This document shows positions 19,835 through 27,625 of a stretch of 64,000 nucleotides of DNA, piece by piece. The translations under genes and the position numbers were made by a program. The stretch lies in assembly GCA_029378245.1 (NCBI GenBank), contig JARKIF010000011.1, positions 1,302,001-1,366,000 on the forward strand, given 5' to 3'. The notes beneath the pieces were generated by a model, which was given only the letters and a program-made list of their open reading frames with translations, was not told where the DNA came from and did not search any database. The stretch's first letter is position 1. Each line of letters begins with the position of its first letter. The stretch comes from Roridomyces roridus (lineage: Eukaryota; Basidiomycota; Agaricomycetes; Agaricales; Mycenaceae).

Positions 19835-22800
19835 TGCAACCAACGAGTCGACTCCGATTAGGTGAGTTTCAATTCTGTGAGTGGATGGTTGGGTCTCGAC
19901 TTCAAAGATTGTAGATTTGATTCGTCATCAACCTCCTCTTCCTCTTCCATTTGACGCGACAACTCCGCCCGCCCTTGTAACGCGTCGATTCCCTGCTGAC
20001 CACAATGAGGCGTCGCTACAACTACAAGCAGATCAAGACCCGCCCACCGAATGTCCACCCGGGCTAGCAAAAAAAATCAGGCCCCAAGACCGTCCAGCCA
20101 CGCTTGCCCCAGCCGCTACTGTGGCTCTTGGCGACTCTGACTCCGACGCAGACGACTACACCGTTGTCACGGCGCGTTCGGAGTCCCACCGTGTTTCGGC
20201 GGACGGACAGCGTGTCTATCCGATCCGTTTGCTGGCTGTGGCGGGCTCGTCTCCGGTCAAACGCCAACGCTCGCACAAGATTTCTCCCCCATCGAAACCC
20301 TCACAATCGTCTGCCTCGGTGAATGCGGACTGGCTGGGTGACGAACGCTACGACTTGCAGGAAGAGGATGTGTGGGGTGGGGCGCCGAACGAGGAAGGTG
20401 TGCCGGCTGTGAAGCCCAGCGTGCGTTTTCTTTTTTTCACGCACGGTGTTCTGCAAACTGACAACAACCCCAGGATGAGGCAATGGCGCGGTGGAAGATG
20501 CAGCTGCGAGACACCTATCTCGACGCGCTCCTGTGGAGAGATGGGCGTGGCAAAGCGGGGAACGTCTGTCCTGGGTGCACAGGGGGAGGGGAGGCCTTGT
20601 TTCGGTGCGACGACTGCTGTGGTGGCGAGATGTGGTGTGCAGACTGCTGCGTATCCACGCACGCCCGCCTGCCGCTACACAGAATCTGCGTATGTCCATT
20701 ATGCTGATTCTCTGCCATTATACTGAATCTTTGCGATAGCGATAGAACGGTGTTTTTTTTGCAAGACATAGCCTCAAATCTCTGGGACTGCGCGTTCAGC
20801 TTGGACACCATCCCACCGGCCGCTGTGCTGCGCCCCACCCAGCGCATGGTGCCTTTCTCGTCCTCCACGACAATGGATTTCACGAGGTCGCCTTGGATTT
20901 CTGCGGCTGCGAGCACCAGGCGCAGGCAGATTCTCGTTGTCCACAAGTTCTTCTGCACCACCTCCAACTCCTACGCTTCGGCTGGTATCCTTCCACGGAC
21001 AAACGACCGCAGACTTGTGCTACTTTCACGGCCCTCGACCGTTTCACCCTTTGTTCCCACCAGTCCAAGATGACCGCGTACGACTTTTATTGCATTCTCG
21101 AACGCTTGACGGACAACACGGGGGTCGAGCCTCCCGACCGCTACGAACCATTCCTCCGTATGGCGCGCCAATGGCGTCATCTGCACCTCCTCAAACGTGC
21201 AGGGCGGGGACATGCAGCGTCGGGCTGCGATGGGACCGCGGCGGGCGAGTTAGCGCTCCTCTGTCCCGTTTGTCCTCACCCGAAGATCAATCTGCCCGAG
21301 GGATTCGAGAACGCAGCTCCCGAAAACCAGTAAGTGCATGCTTTTTGGATCAAGACGTTGGCGAGGCTGATATACATAAGGTGCCTGTATGTAATGACCC
21401 TGGGTTTGGACGCCTGTTTCCGGCTGAAGCGCCGGCTCATCTCCAGCGAGCAGCGCGATCCCGGCCTCGGTACGGGCTTGAGCTATGTGGTGGAGCCAGA
21501 GCCATACCGGGAGTACCTGAAGACAGTTACCGACCAGAAAGAGGTGCGGGCCTCTTTGCACAAAAGAAAATAAATACTTACATTTTCGTCCAGATGACCA
21601 CATGCAGTGGCCTCGCCGCCCTCGACTACGCCAACACCAAGTTTTCACGGGGTTATGCCACCACCGGCGTCGTCATGGGCGTCTGCGCTCGCCACGAGTT
21701 TGTCCAGCCCAATGGGGTAGGTGATCTTCAGAAAGGCGAAAGGTCCGTTTTTTTTCCCTCCTCGCATCGGATTGTATTTAATATTTCGACAGATTCGCTA
21801 ATACGGATTGGGTCTTTGCCTCCATCCTTCGCCACCTGGACCCTTGCATCCGGAAGATCGTATTGTACGACATCGTTTGCCAATGGGCGGTGCACGTCAT
21901 CGAGCGGCTCAAGGAACTCCCTCCCTTGATGCGGCTTTCGATGCTGCTTCAGCTCTTTCGTTTCGTCATCCCCAAGATGCACATCCGGGGCCACACCGTG
22001 AATTGCCAGGTCCGATACTCCCTTAACTACGTGCCTGGGAGCGGCCAAACGGACGGAGAGGGCATTGAACGGCCTTGGGCAAATATTGGTGGTATCGCTA
22101 CTAGCACCAGGGTCAGCGGGCCGGGTGCGAGGCACGACGCCCTCGACTGCCACTGGAGCTTCTGGAACTGGCTAAAAACCGTAGGCCTTCGTGAGTGCGC
22201 TGTGATTGCCTACCGAGGACGTTACTGACGGGTCTTCGTGTAGCAAAGCTCCTTCGTCGGCGTTTGGACATGGCGAAAGAGGAGGAGGTTGTCCAGAAGG
22301 CGGCGTTCGAGGTGTTTACCTTGGAACAGCTGAAACGTGTTTCCGTTTGGCAGAAGATGGTGGAGGAATACGAGGCGGATGGAACGAAGCCGAACCCCTA
22401 CGAGTCCACGGAAAAGGGGTTGACGGAGGCGCAGGTGAGGAGGAAGCTGGAAGATGAGGAGGAGGAGGAGATGAAGGCGGGGAAAACGCGGGTTAACGAC
22501 GTCAGCCCGTGCGGATTCGTATCCCTCGGCCTGGAGCTGGAAGATAGCCAGTAAGTTTTTGCGTACACGCCTTTTATATTTCTGCTCACAGTTGGTCCCC
22601 AGGCGCAAGATTCGCCTCCAAGTGGAGCTGAAGAAAGGCGGATCGTCTGAGTCGTCGAAGGAGAGCTTGAAGCAACTGCGACGCAAGTTTACCACTCGGC
22701 TGACGCGTTTCCGCACGCTGCAGGCCACCTACCAACCCTCCGCCATCCAAACCCTCACCAGGCGAGAGGTCCCTCCAGAGGAGCTGCCCGAGCAAGTCCC

Positions 22801-22969
22801 CCTGATGCTGCCGTCGGCTTTGCCACCACACCTCCAAATCTCGCCAGGCTGCATGCCGGGTCTTGCGGATATCGAGAACACCCTTCGCGAGGCCCAATGC
22901 CGCGCCGCCCTCGTTCGCCTTCGGAATCAGCTGCACATCAAGGCGCGGCCGTGTCAGATCCTGGGGTAG
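19835..22969 (+). CDS. KDZ transposase with CxC2-type cysteine cluster
   Basis: Roughly 900 residues over nine exons; it starts at MQPTSRLRL (19835, intron 19863-19915). Order: a disordered N-terminus; a zinc-binding part (CPGCTGGGEALFRCDDCC...WCADCC); RVQLGHHP and DFCGCEH, the CxC2 cysteine cluster with TAYDFYCILERLTDNTG; CPVCPHP; DACFRLKRRLISSEQRDPGL; then the RNase H-fold core. Candidate catalytic acids are D in CSGLAALDYANTK, D in VLYDIVCQW and E in DGEGIERPWANIG, all present, with GVGDLQKGER and HIRGHTVNCQ between. A charged C-terminal region ends ARPCQILG. The protein catalyses cut-and-paste movement of the element. No internal stop seen in the spliced frame, so it may be active. Confidence 0.85.
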
Positions 22970-22970
22970 A

Positions 22971-23225
22971 TTTAACGCGTTAAATATATGTACTTCTTTT
23001 CCCCTCAGTGTCACATTTAACGCGTTAAAACTAAGGGGTGATTTATCGCGTCAAGGTCTTCGTCTAACGCGTTAAATTAGCGGTCACGTTTTTTTCCTAG
23101 TGGTCACGCCTTTTTTTTTTTTGGGTACTCGGTTGTCGCATTAGATCCGGGCTACGATTCGTGTTTGTCGCGTTGAGCCCAGGGTAGCTTAATGTGTTAG
23201 ATCAATCATCTAACGCGTTAAAATT
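22971..23225. promoter_or_regulatory. Cluster of TAACGCGTTA-type palindromes, right subterminal
   Basis: TTTAACGCGTTAAAT (about 22971), ATTTAACGCGTTAAAA (about 23015), TTATCGCGTCAA (about 23043), CTAACGCGTTAAAT (about 23064), TTGTCGCGTTGAG (about 23164), CTTAATGTGTTAGA (about 23190) and CTAACGCGTTAAAA (about 23210). Mirror placement to the left subterminal cluster suggests transposase binding. The rest of 22970-23371 has no gene. Confidence 0.6.
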
Positions 23226-23371
23226 TGGGGAGGTTATTCTGGCCAGATATGTGATTCCCACGGGTTAACATCAGTGCCGAGGGGGCCGAGCGATAGCATA
23301 TATGCCGGCGGAGCCGCGGGGTACCCGGTCTTACCCGTGCAGGCCCGGGATTTGGCCTTTGAGCCTAGCCC

Positions 23372-23421
23372 TGGTTTAATGCATTAGCGACATGGGTTAT
23401 CACCCACTTTAATGCATTATT
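23372..23421 (-). repeat. KDZ right terminal inverted repeat
   Basis: Reverse complement of the left end; ends TTTAATGCATTATT at 23421. Confidence 0.8.
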
Positions 23422-25836
23422 CTAGGTGGACAAGGTGGATGGATGATGCCGACTGCATCGTTCTGTTCGAAGACCTCCCAGATGGTAGCACCTTCATCTG
23501 GACTCGAGTCGACCATCGCGGCGCGCGCGATATCGACCTTTGAACGGAGTTGGCCACCTACCACGAAGCTCTTCGACTGGCGTTGTGGCATTGGAGGGGA
23601 TCGGTGAATGCCGGAGGAGGTACCCCGGCGCGGGCATTGGAGGTGCTCTGGGCGTTGGTGCGTGTCGGGTTCTGTTGCCGGGTTCTGCTCACTCTTCCAT
23701 AGATCGATTTGGAAAGCTTCCTGGCCGCCCTGGCGCGAATGGGCATCCCAGTATATCTGGGGCCATTCTTTGGTCGTCGACAGAAACGGTTCTTCCGACA
23801 CGCGTTTCCCCTCACCCCCGCAAACTCCATTGACGACACCCTCTTCCGATATCGAACCCACCTCCGTTCCCATGTGAACGACGCTGCTGGTAATGAAATA
23901 CCGCCTTTCGAGCAGAACCCGATCTGGCTGGCGCGGGCGTTACCTGGCTCAGCGCCGCTTCGGTACCTCTCCCACGAGCAGTGGGTCGACCTCCGCGTGT
24001 TTGTCCCCGACAATGCTCTAAATCGGCTTGGGAATCCCATCGCGGTCACGGACGACCCGTTGTATTGTCCGATGGGTTTGGGTTTATGGGAGGCCGTTGA
24101 CCGTGAGTCGTTCTTCATTTCGCGTTTTTTCCTCTTTTTTTTTTTTTTTTTTTTTTTTCTAATGACGTCCTTCGTAGTTGTTGCTTCTTCGGAGGTGTTG
24201 CCTGTGAGGATCGCCTCGACAGACCCTGGTCGAGACGCGTTGGAGGAAGTCGATCCAGGCGAATTCTTGTCGTTTGAACAGACGCGGGCCTTTGCGCGAG
24301 ATTTGGACGTGGACGAAGACCTCATTTTTCCATTAGGCCAATTCGACGCGTGGGTCCCACTGGGTTCGCCTCCTCCCCCTTCTCCGTCCCCGTCGCCCAC
24401 TCCTCCTCCTTCTCCTCCTTCCCCTCTTCGGCTTCCAACCCCACATCCTATCTCCCCTCCCGTCGACGCGTACCCGGATCCCGAGTCCGATACGGAAGAA
24501 CTCCAGGCACGTCGATCTCGGCACAAGGGAAAGGGCAGAGTCGTGGTCGAAAGCACCGACGACGAGGTAGTGGACGAAGATCGCCTAGAGGCTGACGGCG
24601 TATTTATTCCTGGCGTCCCCTCCGACGAGGAGGATGAAATTTCGTGGGGAACCCCATCGCGTTCCGGCTCCCCGCCTCCACCTATCGTCTCGATAGACGA
24701 TGAAGACGTCGAAATGGGTGAGGTCGCGTCGGAACCCTTCGTAGAGGAGGTGGGTGCGCCCCCTCGTCGTCCTACTGCGCGTCGTGCCTTGCGAAATCCG
24801 CTTCCCGTCCCCCAATCCAACCATCTTGAACGTATGCGTCCTGCCCAACATCGCTCCTGGGCCGCCGAACGTTGGCGTCCTGTTGGTGCAGTTCTTCGCG
24901 TTGTGTTCCCGGGTTGCGAGCGGTGTGTCGCGGCGGGGGGTGCATGCGTCATCTGGCAGTTTGCAGGAGCGGCAAGTACTGCTCCCCCCAACAAGGGACG
25001 TTCTTGTTGCGATCGATGCCACTCGGACCACAAGACTTGCACCCCGGTGGCGACTCTCTGCAGTCAGTTTGTCGGCGATATTCCGTTCGCTCGCAATCCC
25101 CTGGAGTATTGGGAGCATGTCGGGAATGGAGATTTCGTGCGAGTAGTGCGGGATCGTCGCTTGCAGGATTTACCGGTCGTTGGTAAGTCCTCGTTTTGTT
25201 CCCAGGGTTGACGTTCGGGTTCTAACCATGGGTCTCGATTTCCCTCTAGCGGCGGTCCACAACTGGACCCAATTTTGCTATCGCTTCCTCCCTACGCAGA
25301 ACACTGCTCGTTCTCAGCGTCGTACGGCAGAAGGTCGTCCAGCCCCGCACCCCCCTCTTGGAACGCCTACCGAACCTCGTGCCGATCGTGTGCGTCGAGC
25401 GGCCGAACCCACTCCTCCTCCGACTACTCCTCGTCGCAACCCCGCTCGCCGTCGTCGTCGTTCGCCCCCCTCCCGCGGTCACAAGCGGGGTCCTCCTTCT
25501 CGTTCTCCCAGCCCACCAGCTCGTCGTCGTCGCGATTCCGGCTTCCACCCTGAACTCGATATTACAATCGACGACTTCGAGGTGGACGATGATATGCCAC
25601 CGCCTCGTCCTTCGTCCCCCGTTGCTGGTCCTTCGTTGTCGGCGGCTCCGTCATCGTCGCAGGTTGCCTCCGCTGTGGAGGAGACCGTGCAAGACATGTT
25701 CGCTCTCTTCGGCCGCGTAAGTGAGACCCAGTCGTTTGATGAATTCCTGGAGTCGGTGCGGGCGGAAGCATCCAGGCGATGGGAGGAAGGGAAGGATAGG
25801 TCGTTCAAGGGGAAGAGGTTCCATCGCGAGAAGTGA
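23422..25836 (+). pseudogene. Gag-like gene of the LTR element, 3' part, with Cys cluster
   Basis: Continuation of the gene starting at 8895. Readable from WTRWMDDADCIVLFEDLPDG; an in-frame TGA at 23541-23543 interrupts, then TYHEALRLALWHWRGS. An intron (about 23657-23703) leads to DLESFLAALARMGIPVYLG and RYLSHEQWVDLRVFVPDN. A second intron (about 24101-24178, containing a long T-run) precedes a Pro/acidic part. A cysteine cluster follows: CERCVAAGGACVIWQ then CCDRCHSDHKTC, of the C-x2-C-x6-C...C-C-x2-C-x5-C type. A third intron (25183-25250) leads to AAVHNWTQFCYRFLP, an Arg/Pro-rich region, and FDEFLESVRAEASRRWEEG ending KRFHREK. A zinc-binding nucleocapsid-like role is possible but unproven. 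The KDZ insertion and the stop make it non-functional here. Confidence 0.6.
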
Positions 25837-26065
25837 CGAAGTCGGGTTCTGCGCCCGTTTGTATATTTGGTCGTAGCGTATCTGTACAGTGCCGGGGTCT
25901 AGCCCCAATTATGAATCTATTTTTTGTTTCGTCAATTCCTTTTACGAGTGTTGTATAAGATTTTTCTCCGGGGTCTTTCCTTCCTACCCCTTATGGTAAA
26001 TAGATGAAACTAAATGCGGGTATCGGCCATCCAGTGGCGGGTATCGCGTGATCGTTTGACGAGAT
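25837..26065. other. 3' untranslated interval of the LTR element
   Basis: Between the convergent gag-like and antisense frames; no gene recognised. Confidence 0.4.
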
Positions 26066-26764
26066 CTAGGCAGTCTTGGCGCCCGTCGAGATCACGGTAG
26101 CGTCTACTGCTGTCCACGGGGTTTGAACCTCGGACCAATGCGCCTCCTTTGGCTCGGTCGGGTTCTGCGCAGAATCGTATTCGTCTTCGTAGTCGATTAC
26201 CCCCTCGACGGGGTGTTCGGTAACTGCAGACGTCGTGCCAGTAGTGGGTGTTTCGATATCCACCAGACTAGGCATGGAGCTGTGCGTGCTCCGGGATGGG
26301 CTTGGACCGCGCGCTGCGGTTTCTGTCCAGACCATCCTGTCGTCGAGGTAATGTTGAACGGCTGGGCTCCAGCGATGTCCAACCACCTCGCCACGATCGT
26401 TGTGAACTTCGGTAGGGCGGTTGTGGTGCGGCCTGCCTCTGTTCGTTCCGCGTCCGTTGCGGAAATTCCTCGTGCGCCGAGCGTTACTCGGCATCGCTTC
26501 GGGGACTGGCCTTGCCATCCCTGCTATCCAATCCACTACTCCTGCAACCGCCCGCTCCACGCGGGATCCTCCCATTCCTCTCCTCCGAAGTGGTCTGCCT
26601 TGATGGTGTCTGACATATCCCCTGTCGACACGGCTGTGCGACTCGGAGTACCAGAGTACCAGGACCACAAAAAACGCAACCCAGGGTAGTATGGCGATGA
26701 ACCCAGAGTTGATCCTTTCGTCTTCGCACTGGCGAACGTAGATGCGAAGTTTCCCATCCTCCAT
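26066..26764 (-). CDS. Antisense frame in the LTR element: single-pass membrane protein
   Basis: Continuous minus-strand frame of 232 codons starting MEDGKLRIYVRQCEDERINS. A hydrophobic segment SGFIAILPWVAFFVVLVLWY (about residues 20-40) is a good transmembrane helix. An arginine-rich stretch follows (NARRTRNFRNGRGTNRGRPH), then an acidic Ser/Thr-rich end. It lies just inside the 3' LTR and opposes the gag-like gene. No family recognised. It may be an envelope-like or accessory antisense gene; chance is less likely given the length and the clear membrane segment. Confidence 0.5.
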   Translation of the reverse strand: MEDGKLRIYVRQCEDERINSGFIAILPWVAFFVVLVLWYSESHSRVDRGYVRHHQGRPLRRRGMGGSRVERAVAGVVDWIAGMARPVPEAMPSNARRTRNFRNGRGTNRGRPHHNRPTEVHNDRGEVVGHRWSPAVQHYLDDRMVWTETAARGPSPSRSTHSSMPSLVDIETPTTGTTSAVTEHPVEGVIDYEDEYDSAQNPTEPKEAHWSEVQTPWTAVDATVISTGAKTA

Positions 26765-26803
26765 GTCGTACCCAGAGGAGTCGAAAAGGGAGATTCTACC
26801 TTC

Positions 26804-27620
26804 TGTCAACGACAGCGTCTAGGCCGGCTTGCCGGGTGATCGGATCAGACGCGGAACGGCGTGGGTGACACGGCCGGGTACGACGAGAAGGTCGACGAGC
26901 TCGAGAACGTCGAGAGGAGACGAGTCGAGCACAACGAGACGAGTCGAGTCTCGGCGAATAGGCGAGTCGGGTTGTGTCCGTGAGGGAAGAGAACGTAACC
27001 CGTAAGCCAAAGTAGCGCTGGAGATTAGACGAGGTAGAATCTACTGTACATGAGATTCTACCCAAGTATAAATACTAATTCCCTCAGGAGCGTTCTCCTG
27101 TATGATCGGTCCCTGACCCTTAATTACCCCTACGCAGCTCCTCTCTTAATAGAGTTAGGTGGAGCGTCCCCTGTAACCCTATAGGTTACCCCTCCTTGGC
27201 ATGATCACTGGATCATGCCGAGAATGTTGTGTGACTGTGTTTAAACCCCTCGTCGGGTTCTAACACGGCGCGTCAGGTCCTGTCCTAGCAACCCTTCCCG
27301 CGCTGGACAAGTACTGTTGTCCTATCGTTCGTGTGTGACTGTGTTTGAACCCCTCGTCGGGTTCTAACACGGCGCGTCGGATCCTGCCTAGCAGCCCTTC
27401 CCGCGCTGGACAAGTACTGTTGTCCTATCGTTCGAGTGACAGCGTTGTCCTCCTTACTCGGGCGGGCGACATCCCTCTCGAGAGACTTGTCGTGCGTAGA
27501 CCGAGTGTACGTTTGTTGTACGTTTGTTGATAACAACGGATCTTCTGATCCGTAACTGATAGCGGTGATGGCGGTGATGGCGCATCAGCGGATCAGTCGG
27601 CAAGCGCTGGTTTCATGACA
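26804..27620 (+). repeat. 3' LTR
   Basis: Direct copy of 7657-8473 at an offset of 19,147 bases, same ends and length. Followed by TTCAA. Confidence 0.9.
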
Positions 27621-27625
27621 TTCAA
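27621..27625 (+). repeat. Target site duplication (right) TTCAA
   Basis: Matches 7652-7656. Confidence 0.9.

Larger units (their letters stand above)
9478..23421 (+). mobile_element. KDZ (Kyakuja-Dileera-Zisupton) DNA transposon with TET/JBP and other cargo, 13.9 kb
   Basis: The ends match as imperfect inverted repeats of about 50 bases. The left begins AATAATGCATTAGATAGGG and the right ends TTTAATGCATTATT; both continue with TAACCCATGT and GCTAATGCATTAAA. It lies wholly inside the gag-like gene of the LTR element, so it inserted later. Cargo, left to right: acidic protein (9845-12804, minus), nuclear-type protein (13328-14201, minus), small basic protein (14408-14805, minus), RNase H1-N-like protein (14982-15719, minus), Cys-rich PRGRP protein (15849-16785, minus), TET/JBP-like oxygenase (17158-19006, minus), short protein (19202-19541, minus) and KDZ transposase (19835-22969, plus). 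KDZ elements carrying TET/JBP genes are known from mushroom genomes. The flanks CCAGTGAA and CTAGGTGG do not give a clear 8-base target duplication. Confidence 0.85.
7657..27620 (+). mobile_element. LTR retrotransposon-like element (19,964 bases incl. nested KDZ), apparently non-autonomous
   Basis: Two 817-base direct repeats with TGTCA...TGACA ends (7657-8473 and 26804-27620) flank the unit, and TTCAA is duplicated outside. This is the layout of an LTR retrotransposon. Without the KDZ insertion it is about 6.0 kb. The interior holds one spliced gag-like gene (8895-9477 plus 23422-25836) and an antisense membrane-protein frame (26066-26764). I see no reverse transcriptase, integrase, RNase H or protease, so it would need these from another element. 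No tRNA-type primer-binding site starting TGG follows the 5' LTR; the sequence there is TCATCCCCTCCGTTC. A purine-rich stretch (AGAGGAGTCGAAAAGGGAGA, 26774-26793) lies shortly before the 3' LTR. Confidence 0.85.

Noticed and set aside
26764..26809. Extension of the antisense gene into the 3' LTR
   Set aside because: The longer frame begins with TTG; the first ATG is at 26764.
7657..27620. A giant Starship- or Helitron-type element bounded by direct repeats
   Set aside because: TG...CA ends, 817-base LTRs and a 5-base duplication fit an LTR element enlarged by a nested KDZ; no tyrosine recombinase or Rep/helicase gene is inside.
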